Source of the DNA: CAVWXT01 sp963759115
GTDB taxonomy: Bacteria > Planctomycetota > Planctomycetia > Pirellulales > Thermoguttaceae
Reading direction: 5' to 3'
NCBI GenBank assembly: GCA_963759115.1
Contig: CAVWXT010000006.1
Coordinates: 682,001-746,000, forward strand
DNA: 64,000 nucleotides
Positions within the stretch are counted from its first letter, which is position 1. Each line of letters begins with the position of its first letter. Both the position numbers and the translations under genes were made by a program. The notes under the pieces are model-generated. The model searched no databases, was not told where the DNA came from, and saw nothing but the letters and a program-made list of their open reading frames with translations. Positions 41,473 to 52,375 of the stretch are shown here, in pieces.

Positions 41473-42034
41473 ATGCACATCCTTACCGGATTCCTCCTCG
41501 CCGGACTGCTGGGCAAGAACAAGTTTCGCCGCCGGACGCTCATGCCGATGCTCCGCACCGGGCCGGTCCAGACCGCGCATTTCGTGCCCGGACGGGTCCG
41601 ACTTCGTGTGCCTTCCCTGGCGGAAAACGGCGCGGGCGCGGCGATGGTGCGGGAAAAGCTGCCAACGATTCAGGGCGTGCAGTCCGTCAAGCTGAACCCT
41701 GCCACCGGCAGCGTGCTCATCGTCTACCGAGAAGACGAAGTGCGGCCGGAGTTGCTCTTCGCCGCCGTCGTCCGCCTGATGAATCTGGACGCCGAGTTGA
41801 AACGGATGCCCGCAGCCGGTCGTCACTCGGGAATTGAGGGAAATCCTGGGCAGCGTGAATCGGATGGTGTACGACCGGACTGGTGGGCTGATTGATCTCT
41901 GGTCGGCCGGGCTCATTCTGTTGGCCGCCATCGGCATCCAGAGACTGTTGGTGCAAGGGATGCGGGCGTTTCCGGCGGGGCTCACGCTTGTCTGGTGGGG
42001 CATGGCCTCGCTGCTGGGCGGCCGGCAGTCGTAG
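41473..42034 (+). CDS. HMA-like metal-binding-fold protein, frameshifted
   Basis: About 187 residues. The ATG at 41473 follows GGAGG. The N-terminus LTGFLLAGLLGKNKFRRRTL may be a membrane anchor. TAHFVPGRVRLRVPSLAENG begins a ferredoxin-like HMA-type domain without the CxxC metal motif; the LNPATGSVLIVY strand is typical. A frameshift near 41812 separates it from a C-terminal membrane part (LREILGSVNRMVYDRTGGL, then SAGLILLAAIGIQRLLVQ) ending at 42034. First gene of the operon, 22 bp before the ATPase. Confidence 0.7.
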
Positions 42035-42056
42035 CTGCGTGTGAGGATTGTTGATA

Positions 42057-44264
42057 ATGTTCTGGCGCAAACGGCAACCGCTTCTGCATTGCGAAATTGT
42101 CCATGCCCTTCCTGGAAGAGTGCGGATTCGCTGCCGCGCGCTGCGCTACCTTGCCATGTACGTCGCCGAAATCCGGCAACGGTTGGAGGACTTGTCGCCG
42201 ATTTGCCAGGCGCGGGTCAATATCCTCACGCAGAATGTCCTTCTCCACTATGACCACACCCAGGTGTCGGCGCAGGATGTCCTGGAACTGACGGAATTGG
42301 TGATCGGGTCGTACTCATTGACTGCCTACAAGGCGGAACGAGCCGAACAGAACCGCCCGACCGTGAACGAGCGGCGGCTGCAAGAGGGATCGCTCTCCGA
42401 CATGCTCATTCGCATCGGAGTCACCACCGCAACGCTCGTTTTCTACTTTTTCCGCAAGCCAATGGGCCACGGGCCGGCCACGCTCGCGGGCCGGTTCCTT
42501 ACCGTTCCGTCGCTGACGGCTGCCTCGCTGGCAATCCCCATCTTCCGCAGCGGACTGAGTTCGTTGGCAACCACGTTTCGTCCGAACGCGGATACCCTCA
42601 GCGCCACCGCGATTCTGGCGAGCATCGCCAGCGGCCGGGGGCTGTCGGCGCTCACGATCCTATGGCTGGCCGACATCGCCGAACTGCTCACCGCCTATAC
42701 GATGGGCCGCACCCGCCGCGCGATCCGCAACATGCTTTCGGTCGGCGAAGAGACCGTCTGGCGGTTGCGGGACGATGGCCGAGAGGAGCGCGTGGACCTC
42801 GATCAACTCCACGCCGACGATCGGATCATGGTCCACACCGGCGAGAAGATCAGCGTGGACGGGGTGGTGGAGTCGGGCGAGGCGGCGGTCGATCAGGCGT
42901 CGATTACCGGCGAATACATGCCCTTGCGCAAGGCCGAGGGCGAGCAGGTGTTTGCCGGAACCGTAGTCAAGAGCGGCCGGCTGGTGATTCGGGCGGTGAA
43001 GGTGGGCGACCAGACTGCCGTGGCCCGGATCGTCCACATGGTCGAGGAGGCCACGCACCGCAAGGCGAACGTCCAGACCATCGCCGACCGCTTCTCGGCC
43101 CAGTTCATTCCGGTCAATTTCCTGTTGGCTTTGATCGTGTATCTGGTGACGGGCAAGAGCAGCCGCGCGCTGAACATGCTCATCATCGACTACTCTTGCG
43201 GCGTCCGGCTCTCCACGGCCACCGCCCTGTCGGCTTCCATCTGCACGGCGGCGAGGAATGGAATCCTCATCAAGGGGAGCAATTACCTGGAACTGCTGGC
43301 CGAGGCCGACACGTTGATCTTCGACAAGACCGGCACGATGACCGTGGGACGCCCGGAAGTCATCAGCGTCATTCCCATGAAGGCCGAGGTTCCGGTCCGC
43401 GACGTGCTGCAATACGCGGGCGCAGCCGAAGAGACCAGCACCCATCCGATGGCGGCTGCCATCGTGGAGAAGGTGCGGCGCAACGGCTGGCAGATACCGT
43501 CCCATCACGATACCCAGGTGCATACGGCCCGCGGCGTCGAGACGCAAGTGGACGGCCGGATCATCCGCGTGGGAAGCCGCCGCTTCATGCAGGAAAACGC
43601 CATCGAACTGGCTCCGGCCGTGGAGGCCGTCAATCGCCTGGTCCGCGCGGGCGAGAACATCGTCTACGTCGCCGAGGATGGCGAACTTCTGGGTGTGTTG
43701 GGCATCCAGGACGCCTTGCGGGAGAACATGAAGAAGGCCATCAATCGGCTCCGCTACACGGGCATTGACGACATCGTGCTCTTGACCGGCGATGTCGAGC
43801 AACACGCCGAGATCATTGCCGACCGGATGACGGTGGATCGCTATAAGGCGGAGGCCATGCCCGACGACAAGGCGGAAACGGTCTTGAAGCTCCAATCCAA
43901 GGGCACGCACGTGGTGATGGTCGGCGACGGGATCAACGATGCCCCGGCCTTGGCCTACGCCGACGTGGGAATCGCGATGGGCGGAACGCGGACGGATATT
44001 GCGATGGAGGCGGCGGACATTACCGTCACCGGGGACGATCCCTTGATGATCCCGGCGGTCATTCACCTGGCGAGCCGGACGATGCAGACCATCCGGCAGA
44101 ATTTCGCGGCGGCGGTCGGCGTGAACACGCTGGGAATCGTGCTGGCCTCGATCGGCGTTCTGCCGGTGTTCTGGGGCGCGGTGCTCCACAATAGCTGCAC
44201 CGTAGCCGTGGTGCTCAACTCGTCCCGGCTGTTGTTCCATGACGTGGAACGGAGGGCTCGATGA
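42057..44264 (+). CDS. P1B-type heavy-metal-translocating ATPase with an SCG membrane motif
   Basis: 735 residues, intact. An N-terminal HMA-like domain (HCEIVHALPGRVRIRCRALR) lacks CxxC. Actuator: ASITGEYMPLRKAEGE. The transmembrane metal site reads IIDYSCGVRLSTATAL, that is SCG in place of the usual CPC/SPC. Phosphorylation site: LIFDKTGTMTVG. ATP-binding: TSTHPMAAAIVEK (HP motif) and VMVGDGINDAPALAYADVG. The SCG form belongs to a divergent P1B group near CtpC-type exporters, often linked to Mn or Zn, which fits the DtxR/MntR regulator next door. The ATG at 42057 is preferred over TTG at 42048. Its stop overlaps the next start (ATGA). Confidence 0.88.
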   Translation: MFWRKRQPLLHCEIVHALPGRVRIRCRALRYLAMYVAEIRQRLEDLSPICQARVNILTQNVLLHYDHTQVSAQDVLELTELVIGSYSLTAYKAERAEQNRPTVNERRLQEGSLSDMLIRIGVTTATLVFYFFRKPMGHGPATLAGRFLTVPSLTAASLAIPIFRSGLSSLATTFRPNADTLSATAILASIASGRGLSALTILWLADIAELLTAYTMGRTRRAIRNMLSVGEETVWRLRDDGREERVDLDQLHADDRIMVHTGEKISVDGVVESGEAAVDQASITGEYMPLRKAEGEQVFAGTVVKSGRLVIRAVKVGDQTAVARIVHMVEEATHRKANVQTIADRFSAQFIPVNFLLALIVYLVTGKSSRALNMLIIDYSCGVRLSTATALSASICTAARNGILIKGSNYLELLAEADTLIFDKTGTMTVGRPEVISVIPMKAEVPVRDVLQYAGAAEETSTHPMAAAIVEKVRRNGWQIPSHHDTQVHTARGVETQVDGRIIRVGSRRFMQENAIELAPAVEAVNRLVRAGENIVYVAEDGELLGVLGIQDALRENMKKAINRLRYTGIDDIVLLTGDVEQHAEIIADRMTVDRYKAEAMPDDKAETVLKLQSKGTHVVMVGDGINDAPALAYADVGIAMGGTRTDIAMEAADITVTGDDPLMIPAVIHLASRTMQTIRQNFAAAVGVNTLGIVLASIGVLPVFWGAVLHNSCTVAVVLNSSRLLFHDVERRAR

Positions 44265-45113
44265 TCGCATCCAAGAAGCCGGTCGTGACGGTGGTTCATT
44301 CCCTTCCCGGCCGGGTCCGCGCGCGACTGTCGGTTGCCCCTGGAGACGTGCAACGGATGCTTGCCGGGGTCCGTGAGCATCCGGGGATGGAGTCGATCAG
44401 CTTTTCTCCCATCACGCGGTCCATCCTGGCCCGTTTCAACCCCCACGAGATCAGCCAGGAGGAAATCGTACTGCGCATCGCCTTTCACCTGTCGCTGGAT
44501 TGCGACTCCGCGCCGGTTCGGCTCTTGGCTGAACCCGAGCAGCGGCCCGCGCTGGGCGGCAGCGCCACGGTTTCTGCCGCTGCACTGGCCTTGTCGCTCG
44601 TGATGCACGGACTGAAGATGGCGAAGGGATCGCCGACGCGATGGGACTGGCTCGGCGGGACTTGGCACGGCATGGGCGGTGGTAGACCACGCCTGGAAGG
44701 AGCTTCGTGAGCGCGGGACGTTCGATCCAGAAGTCCTCTCGCTGGCTTACCTTGTCACGGCCTTTGTTCGCGGCAACTTCCTCACGGCCTCGGTTGTCAC
44801 CTGGCTGGCGTCCTTCGGACGGCACTTGGTCGCGCTTCCTCCAACCGGCGTGCAAGTCCGGCCTGTGGAAGTGCGCGGGCGCGGAAACGGCCAGTCCCGC
44901 TACGAAGTGATGATCGGCCCCGATGTGGACGCTCCTGAGCGAGTGCGAATACTTAGCGCACTCCAGGGGCTCCTGAAATACGCGATTACTGGTGGCGGAG
45001 CGCACCCCTTCCGCACCTTGTTGGAGGAACTCCGGGACGTGTCGAAGGTCCACGGAGAGGTGCTGGAGGGATTCGGGCGGATGCCGCAGGGAATCCCGAT
45101 ACGGTTTAACTGA
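44261..45113 (+). CDS. HMA-fold/membrane protein of the metal ATPase operon, frameshifted
   Basis: About 283 residues. The N-terminus again has an HMA-like fold (VVHSLPGRVRARLSVAPGDV; SISFSPITRSILARFNPHEI) without CxxC. A membrane helix (TVSAAALALSLVMHGLKMAK) follows. One base change in length near 44660 shifts the frame before AWAVVDHAWKELRERGTFDP. The C-terminal part (LAYLVTAFVRGNFLTASVVT, TWLASFGRHLVAL) is membrane associated and ends at 45113. Coupled to the ATPase by a 4-base overlap. Probably an accessory subunit. Confidence 0.65.
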
Positions 45114-45147
45114 ATTCTCGCAATAGGTTCAAAGGAGCAAAACACTT

Positions 45148-45421
45148 ATGACCATCACTTCAGATCACGTGACCGGCTTCGTCGTGGGCATCGGCGTCGC
45201 CTCGCTGGGGTTCTACATGTACAAGAAGAACGAGGCGCAGATCGACGAATGGCTGCGCGGCCAGTCGATCAATTTCCCCTTCACGGGCTTTCAAGCCAAA
45301 GACTCAGTCCGGCAAGTCGCTCGAAGAATTGCTGCGTGAGAAGGAGCGGCTGGAAGACCTGATCGCCGAGCGCGAGATGGCCGAGAAGTCCAAGACGCAG
45401 GCTGCGCCGGCTCCAGCGTGA
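45148..45421 (+). CDS. small single-pass membrane protein, frameshifted
   Basis: About 90 residues. DHVTGFVVGIGVASLGFYMY is one transmembrane helix, then KKNEAQIDEWLRGQ, and after a one-base shift near 45310 a coiled-coil tail (SLEELLREKERLEDLIAERE) ending QAAPAPA. AAAGGAGCAAAAC lies upstream. Last gene of the metal operon. Probably a structural partner of the ATPase. Confidence 0.6.
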
Positions 45422-45540
45422 GCTTCCTCGGGCTTGCCACTTGATCCAGCGTGCTATGATGACCGGCTGCAATGATCCGTGCCACAGCCGACCACGGATC
45501 AGGGGCGAACGTCAGGATGTTCGTAGGAAGGGGAAGATAA

Positions 45541-46087
45541 GTGAGTTGGCTCGACTTTGTAGGACTCTGCTTCGGCTTCGGGATTAGATCTGTTCGCGTC
45601 AGCATGTGCGTTGGGCGCGGGGCTTGCCGGGCTATCGCGGTTCCGAGTATGCCAAGTGTCTTGGAACTTGGCGATCCTGCAATTCGCCCTATTGGTTGCT
45701 GGCTGGCTTCTAGGCGTCGAGGCGACGCATCGCCTGGGAGTGTGGGTGGTTCGGGCCGATATGGTCTTCGTGATCCTCGTGGCGATAAGGATGTTCTCGA
45801 TGGCCAGACTGAGTCATGTCGCCAGAGAGACATCGGGTGTGGATCGAACTATGATGCTATTGGGAATGACATCCAGTGCGAGGATACTTGTCTTGGTATG
45901 GGGTTTCGTGCTCGCGTCCCTGAACATCCACCAGGACTCGATAGGGCTGCTCGCTGGAACGCTCGCGTCTACGCTAACAGGAGCCGGTATCCTGGCCGGC
46001 TACCGTTTCGGCGTGCAAGTTCCTCGGGGGCCGAAATGGGCCGGTGCGTGTGCCCTGCTGTTGGTAGCTGCACACATGCAAGCCTGA
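45541..46087 (+). CDS. small polytopic membrane protein, frameshifted near its start
   Basis: GTG at 45541 (after AGGAAGGGGAAGATAA) begins SWLDFVGLCFGFG. The frame moves by one base near 45582 into LDLFASACALGAGLAGLSRF. Four membrane segments follow, including SWNLAILQFALLVAGWLLGV and MVFVILVAIRMFSM. About 180 residues. No family recognised. It lies downstream of the metal operon on the same strand with its own possible promoter (TTGCCA, 15 bp, TATGAT). Confidence 0.5.
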
Positions 46088-46194
46088 CTTCTGCTGCGTT
46101 CTCAGCAAGTGCAGCACCTGGGCGTCGATCTTGGCGGCGAGCCGTTCCACGCCGTGAGGCGGCTGCGGTCGGATGTGCGACTGGCTCAGTCTGC

Positions 46195-47905
46195 TTACTG
46201 CCAGACCATCCCGTTCGCCGGCAACTGGATCACCTTCCCGTCGAGCTTCACTTCCAGCGGCTCCGGGCGGAAGTTGTACAGCACCTTGGCGTCGCCCAGC
46301 AGATAGTACGCCACTTTGGTCGGCGCGGAGAGACTCGTCTTCAGCGGCGCGAGAAGTTCCGCCCGCAAGGAGTCCATCAGCGGTTGGTCGATTTCCACCA
46401 GCCCCAGCCGGTAGGGCGGCATCAGCCAGCCGGTGTCTGTCATGCCTTGCGCGACGCCGCCCGGATCGTTCTTGCGAAAGGTGCGGACATTGAAGACGAT
46501 GATCTGACCGCCGCCGGCCTTGCGCAGGGTGATCGTGGGAACCTGGCGGCCCTGGGCCGGGATAGAAACGCGCTTTTCCGCGGTGGTGACGGCCAATCCG
46601 AGGTCGACTTCCATGCCGCAATCTCCCACGCCGAGTTGCACTTCGGGCGACACGGCGACCCCGGCCAGCGCAGCCGCCTCGGCATCGACGCGCCGCAACA
46701 GCGCCGGCGTCAGAATAAGCGTACTGCCAAGGGCCAGTTCACGCTTCATCACGGCCACCAGGTCGTGCTGGCCCGCGGCCTGCGAGCCCAACATGATGAC
46801 CGGCGCACCGGCGGGGAACTTCGCTACGGGCACGATCGGCAGGCCCAACATCGACAGGTAGTCCATCAGGTAGTAGTTCTCGTCGCAGTCGCTGCCCGAC
46901 GGCTTGTAGTAGGAAATGCCCAAGGCGGGCCGGCTGCGGACCTTCTCCGCCAATGCGTCCAGCTTGGGCAGCGCGGCTGCCAGCAGCGCCTGACCGGGGT
47001 GGTCTCTCATCAAGCTGTCGAGACTGAACAACGTCAACTCGCGGGCCCCGGCCAACACGCTCTGGTAGGCCTGGTCGAGGTAGTTCTGGGCGGTGCAGTC
47101 GATCGAGTCGAACCACGCGCCGCCGGTCTTGGGGCCGGCCACCGTGGCCAGCCAGCGATAGTTGATGTAGCCCTCCGTCGGCATGACGTAGCCGTAGGCG
47201 CGCGCCGGCCCGCCGCGTCACGCGGTCGAACAGCCGCGTATCGGCGTTGCGGCTCTCGGTGCCGATCCAGATGGTGTCGGCAGCGGCCGTCATGCCCGCC
47301 GGGTCGTAACCGAAGAGTTGGAAGCGGTCGTACCACATGGGCAACTTGATGATGAGCCGAAACTTGGGGTTGGCCTCGCGGGCCGGCTTCAACATCATCG
47401 TGTCGATCAGGCGCACCAGCAGGTCGAGGCGATATTCCGGCGTGCCCTCGGCGAAACAATAGAAGTCGTCGACGATCATCTCGTCGAACACGGCCGCGTT
47501 CGAGCGGAACACGTCGGCAACGTCCTGCTGGGTCTTCTTCGCTCGATAATCGAGCCAGCGGGTGTGTCCCAGCGGCGAGGCGACGCCGAACTTGTCGCCG
47601 GGCAAGGGGCCGATGGCCCCGGAGGTCTTGATGCCCTTGGAGGCGAAGTCGTCGCGAATTTCCCGCAGCAAATTGACGGGGACGTACTCGTCGGCCCGGT
47701 TGCCTTCGAGGAAGAACTTCGAGATGCGAAGCCCGTTGAGCTTGTTGAGGACGTTCTGCCGGGCCTCGGCGGTGTTCAAATAGCGGTTCACGGCGCCGGC
47801 GGGGGCGAAGGCGCCGATCTTCAGCGGCTCGTCGGCCGGCAACGCGGCGGAACTGACGAGCGCCATTAGCCCCAGGGCAAGGCAACAGGAAATTCGAATC
47901 GTCAT
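46195..47905 (-). CDS. secreted hypothetical protein, frameshifted
   Basis: About 570 residues with a Sec signal (ISCCLALGLMALVSSAALPA). The body reads like a TIM-barrel hydrolase (FDEMIVDDFYCFAEGTPEYR; FRLIIKLPMWYDRFQLFGYD) followed by a beta-rich C-terminus (EPLEVKLDGKVIQLPANGMV), as in planctomycete proteins annotated as putative glycoside hydrolases. No certain family. A frameshift near 47210 splits it between RLFDRVTRR and YGYVMPTEGYINYRW. The start at 47905 is the second in-frame ATG. Confidence 0.6.
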
Positions 47906-48208
47906 GGTCGTCACTCGGAGGGATAGGGACTGTGATCGTACCCAGCGCCCATGACCTTAGCGTGGACGCGGCCGGTGGTCAAGAACCCGGGAGAACGGCA
48001 ATGCCGGGGACTGGTCCGTTTTTCGGCTGGAAGGCGCTGCCATGGCTTTGGATCGCGGTCCGAAGAGACGCACCTGTCCCCTTTGCACCTGCTCGCTGTG
48101 GGAGGCGACTCCAGTCACCGACCCCGCGGCGAAACGCCGGAAACTCGGCGACGGGAGTCGCCTCCCACAATCAGTTCACAGGCTCTGTGCGTGGGAACCC
48201 CCACCGGC
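47906..48208. other. intergenic region with a palindromic repeat
   Basis: 303 bp between the 5' end of the secreted protein gene and the 3' end of the histidine kinase gene. Apart from the repeat at 48097-48169 nothing is recognised. Confidence 0.5.
48097..48169. repeat. palindromic repeat (GGAGGCGACTCC family), second copy
   Basis: 25-base arms 48097-48121 and 48145-48169 form a near-perfect inverted repeat. The outer part TGGGAGGCGACTCCAGTC is shared with the copy at 36736-36798. Confidence 0.85.
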
Positions 48209-50196
48209 TTAATCGTCTCCAGACATCGGTTCCCTCTCGGCCAAAGACAGTTCAACCACGATGGTCGTTCCCTTGCCGAGCTGGCTTTGAATGCGGCACT
48301 TGCCGCCTAAGAGTTGCGCCCGTTCCCGAATGCCGGCCAGCCCGAAGCGGTTCCCCGGGACGGTCTTGGGATCGAAGCCGACGCCCCAATCGCGAATCTC
48401 GATGCGCACCTTGTGGTCTCGTTGACGCAAGCTAACCCGCACCATCTCGCTCTGGCTGTGGCGGGAGGCGTTGGTGAGGCCCTCCTGGACGACGCGATAG
48501 ACGACGTTTTCCAGGATGAGCGTCAGGCGATTGAACCTCACGTCGCTGTGGAACACGATGTGCGGCCCGCCCTTGAAGCCCCGGTCGTTGACGAGGTGGG
48601 CAATGGCCGCCACCACCCCGGACTCGTCGAGGATCGGCGGACGGACGCCGCTGATGAGCCTTCGGGCCTCGGAGTGGGCCTGACGCAGCATGGTCGTGGC
48701 GGCATGATAGGCGTCGGCGGCCTGTTTCGGCTTGGCTTCCTTGAGGTGGTCGAAGACCTCGAATTGCATGATGGCCCCGGCCAACTGTTGGGCCAGCCCG
48801 TCGTGGATGTCGTAGGCGATCAACTGGCGTTCGTGGTCGCTGGCGCGGAGCATGTGTTTCAGCGTGCGGCGCTCCCTCTCGAGGGCTTCGTGGGCCTTCT
48901 TGCGTTCGGTGATGTCGGTGACCACCACGGCGAAACGCATCGGATTGCCTCGCTCGTCGCGGATCACGAAGGTGCGGTGCCAGGTTGCGATCACTCTCCC
49001 CCGCGCGAAAGCATCGGCAGTTCGCCTTCCCAGTACCCTTTTTGGCCCAAGGCCGGCAGTATCTCCTGCTCCCCGCGGCGATTGGACTGCTCGGAGAAGT
49101 AGGTCGACAAAGGCTTGCCGATGACGTCCTCCGGCCTCTCTTCGTCAAGGATCCGAGACAGGCGCAGAATTCAGGTAGGTAATGCGGCCATCGAGGTCCG
49201 CCATGCTGAATCCCTGGCTGGAGGCATCGGCGAACTTCCGGAAGATCGCCAGTTCTTCGTTGGCTTTCGTCAGTTCGGCCGTTCGCTCTTGGACCTTCTC
49301 CTCAAGCTCGTCGTGGGCCTTCTGCAAGGCCTCTTCGGCCCGTTTTTGCGCGGTGATGTCGACGTTCATGCCAAGAATGCCGCGGATTTCGCCTTGGTCG
49401 ACAATCGGCGCGATCACGTTATGGTAGTACCCTTTCTGGCCCTTGACGGTCAGCGCCACCTCCTCCTCGACCTTTTCGCCGGCAAACGCGCGCCGATTGT
49501 TTTCCCTCCAGAGGCTGAGGTTCTCATCGCTTCCCGCGGCATCTTCGGGCGCCCTCCGATCGCGTCTCCCCAACGCGCCTTGGAGGAGGCGTTCTGCAAC
49601 ATGTAGCGGCCATCCGTGCCGATCGCAAAGAAATCGAAGGGCAGGTTGTCGATAGTTGCCTGGAGGGTGGCCCGGCTGTTCCTCAGATCTTCTTCCAAGC
49701 GTTTCTGGTCTTCGATGTCGGTGACGCTGCCGAATCGGGCCATGACTCGTCCGTCCTTGTCCTTCATCGGAACGGATCGCGCCAGATGCCAGCGGTAGCT
49801 GCCATCCGATGCCCGCCGCACCCGATGCTCGACTTCGACGTTTTCTCCGGCGTCCGCGGCGGCACGCACGTGCTGAGCCGTTCGCGTCACGTTGTCGGGG
49901 TGCAGGGCCTTCATCCATCCATTGCCCCGGGCCTCCTCCGGGGTCTGGCCCGTATACTCGTACCAACGGCGATTGAACTCGATCACCTGGCTCGTGCGGG
50001 CATCGCTTCGCCAGACCGGCTGGGGTATGGCATCGACCACGAGCCGGCATCGCTCTTCGCTCTCCTGCAATGCCGCCTCAGCCAGTTTGCGGTCCGCGAT
50101 GTCGGAAGCGACACGCCTCTCCAAGTCGGCGACCCGTTGTCGCAGTTGGACTACTTCGACGAGAAGTTCGCCGGGCGATTGTGGTTGCTCACTCAT
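48209..50196 (-). CDS. PAS-domain sensor histidine kinase (NarL/DesK type, HisKA_3), frameshifted
   Basis: About 660 residues with no obvious membrane segment. A coiled N-terminus (EVVQLRQRVADLERRV) leads into PAS domain 1 (VVDAIPQPVWRSDARTSQVI; ENVEVEHRVRRASDGSYRWH), a PAS 2 (ATIDNLPFDFFAIGTDGRYM), a coiled coil (ELEEKVQERTAELTKANEEL) and PAS 3. HisKA_3 is ERQLIAYDIHDGLAQQLAGA, with the phospho-accepting His in YDIHDGL. The ATPase domain includes VVQEGLTNASRHSQ (N box) and DWGVGFD (G1). Frameshifts near 49547, 49166 and 48995 break it. No response regulator gene is adjacent, so its partner is elsewhere. Confidence 0.8.
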
Positions 50197-50452
50197 TGGC
50201 TCACCCTTCGGAAGCGTGGCTAGTTCGGGACAATTTTATACTACTCTTGCGGACTCCTCAACTCAGGGGGAAACGAGGCTGAACTGTTCATCGTCCGGAG
50301 TGGGGGTCCCTGCTTCGACGGCAGCTTGCGTCGAATGCTTCACAGGCTAAAGAGAATGGCCGTCGCTATGTCGGGCCGGGGCTGATGCCTCGTTGTTACA
50401 CACAAGTCGTTTGGACAGAAATGACAGAGGGTTCCATTGGGCCACTTTTCTT

Positions 50453-52375
50453 ATAGAGGTAGGGAGGCCGCATTGGGTTGCGGCCCCCCTCCCTCCGAAC
50501 CGGACTGGCGGATTTCCCGCATCCGGCTCTCCAGTTGATGGTGTTACCTCCGAAAGGGTTGAGCGAAACAGACATGGGCGGTTTGCAGGGAATACAGCCC
50601 TTGCTCGTCGAAGAAGCGATTGGGCCAACGCTGCTGGTCCCTTCCGCGGCCCCGTCCGCGCCGTTTCTGTCGCCGCCGCAACATGCTACGCAGCCGACCA
50701 CGAATCCAGCCGTCCAGTTGGCGGAAAACCGACCCGCGACAATGGCGGAAGTAGATGAACCAGCCGCGAAGTTGCCGCGTCAGTCGAGCACACGTGAAGG
50801 GCAGGTCATGCCCGTTCGTGCGCTTGGTCTTCGCGCGGACCGCCTCCTTGAGTTTCCGCAGGCTCTTTTGCCGCGGCACACGCAAGTCGCCGCGGAAGCG
50901 ATAGCCCAGAAAATCGAAACCCTCGATGCGGGCGTCCACGATCTTGGTTTTGGTCGGATGCAGGGTCAACTCGTTTTCGTTGACCCAACGTTGCACCATC
51001 GCCAAGGCCGCTTCCGCCTCCTCGCGAGTCTTGCACAAGATCACGAAGTCGTCTGCATAACGGACCAGCGCGAAACCGGCGTTGTCCAGCACGTGGTCCA
51101 GCGGGTTGAGGTAGATGTTGGCCAGAAGGGGCGAGAGGACTGCTCCTTGGGGCGTGCCCGTTTCGGGCGTCCACTCCCGCAGGTTGTCCATCACGCCTTG
51201 CTCCAGGAACATCTCCACCAAACGCAACACCCGGCTGTCCGACACCTTCTCGCGCAGTCGCGTCATCAGCCGTGGCTTCGAGATCGTGTCAAAGTAACTC
51301 TTGAGGTCCGCGTCCACCACGTAGACGCGACCAGCGCCGAGCAGTTCCTCGACCCGTTCCAGGGCGTGATGACACCCTCGTCCGTGTCGAAACCCGTAAC
51401 TGGCTTGCGAAAACGTGGCGTCGAAGATCGGTTCCAGCACGTGCAACAGCGCGGTTTGCACCACGCGGTCACGCACGGTCGGAACCCCCAACGGCCGCTG
51501 CTCCTTGCTGCCCGGTTTCGGAATCCAGACTCGCCGCACGGCCTGCGGACGATACGCATTGGTTCGCAGTGCCTCGTGCAGCCTGTCCAGTTCTTTCTGG
51601 CCATTGGCCTGAAAGCCCTCGACCGATTGATGGTCCACCCCCGCTGCTCCCCGGTTGCCGATCACATGGCTGCGGGCGGCAAACAGGTTCAGCGGCGCGT
51701 ACACCTTGTCGATCAGCGTGTGCCATCTTCCTCCTCGCACTCCTTGTTCGAGTGTCGCCAACATGCGGTCCGTCCAGACACACGGGTTCGCCCAGTCGCG
51801 AATCGACGGAGGCTCTCCGGCGGGAGTAGCCGCGAACGGCACTGTCACCGGGGGATGATTTCTTTCCCGTGGCTCGGACATCACGCATCCATCTTCCTGC
51901 ACCCCTTCGCTCCCCCGGCGTTACCCGGTTTCGTCGCTACTATGGGTGCTCTGACTCCTGGACGGCCGGTTCTTCCTATCCTTATCAGGGACAATGAACT
52001 CCGTCCTGCTTCCTTCCAGGTCTCTCTCCTTACGACGTTTGACCTTCCGACCATTCCGTCCTCAACCACCGTGTTGCCATCTCCCCATCACGGCTTTCGC
52101 ACGTTACCTTAGCCGGATGGGCCGCCGCGTCTATCCCCCGGGCAGATCTGGACGGATCGGAGGGAACGCCGTCACGCGGTCGGAGGTTCGCCATTGGCTA
52201 GCAGGCTCCCCGACAGGCTTGGCCGAATCAGGTTCGTTATCCTACGGACTGGTCATTCACCTCCGGTTGCTTCCCACCCCTCCTCGCGGAGACGCGGTTA
52301 CTTTCGGTTACAGGTTTGTAACGCAAACCTGGTGGGGACTCGCACCCCACCGATCAAACGTTTTCAGAGACGCAC
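50453..52375 (-). mobile_element. full-length group II intron, about 1.92 kb
   Basis: The 5' end GTGCGTCTCTGAAAACG lies at 52375 and the 3' end in CCTCTAT at 50453 on the minus strand. Domain V is readable near 50490-50525 (GAGCCGGATGCGGGAAATCC ... GTCCGGTTC), and domain VI follows. It encodes one RT/maturase. The insertion point follows a hairpin (CAGGCGTTTACGCCTG) with 5' exon ...GGGCTA, the behaviour of bacterial class C introns. The deleted copy at 28469-29273 has the same 5' exon motif. Confidence 0.87.
50544..51902 (-). CDS. ltrA: group II intron reverse transcriptase/maturase
   Basis: 452 residues. RT blocks: GAAGVDHQSVEGF, YRPQAVRRVWIPKPGSKEQR, RDRVVQTALLHVLEPIFDAT, SYGFRHGRGCHHALERV, VDADLKSYFDTI, GTPQGAVLSPLLANIYLNPL, and the catalytic FALVRYADDFVILCKT (YADD). 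A thumb and maturase domain X follow (ARLTRQLRGWFIYFRHC). There is no C-terminal HNH endonuclease domain, consistent with a class C intron that uses nascent DNA ends. The frame is intact. Start at 51902, or the ATG seven codons later. Confidence 0.93.
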   Translation of the reverse strand: MQEDGCVMSEPRERNHPPVTVPFAATPAGEPPSIRDWANPCVWTDRMLATLEQGVRGGRWHTLIDKVYAPLNLFAARSHVIGNRGAAGVDHQSVEGFQANGQKELDRLHEALRTNAYRPQAVRRVWIPKPGSKEQRPLGVPTVRDRVVQTALLHVLEPIFDATFSQASYGFRHGRGCHHALERVEELLGAGRVYVVDADLKSYFDTISKPRLMTRLREKVSDSRVLRLVEMFLEQGVMDNLREWTPETGTPQGAVLSPLLANIYLNPLDHVLDNAGFALVRYADDFVILCKTREEAEAALAMVQRWVNENELTLHPTKTKIVDARIEGFDFLGYRFRGDLRVPRQKSLRKLKEAVRAKTKRTNGHDLPFTCARLTRQLRGWFIYFRHCRGSVFRQLDGWIRGRLRSMLRRRQKRRGRGRGRDQQRWPNRFFDEQGLYSLQTAHVCFAQPFRR

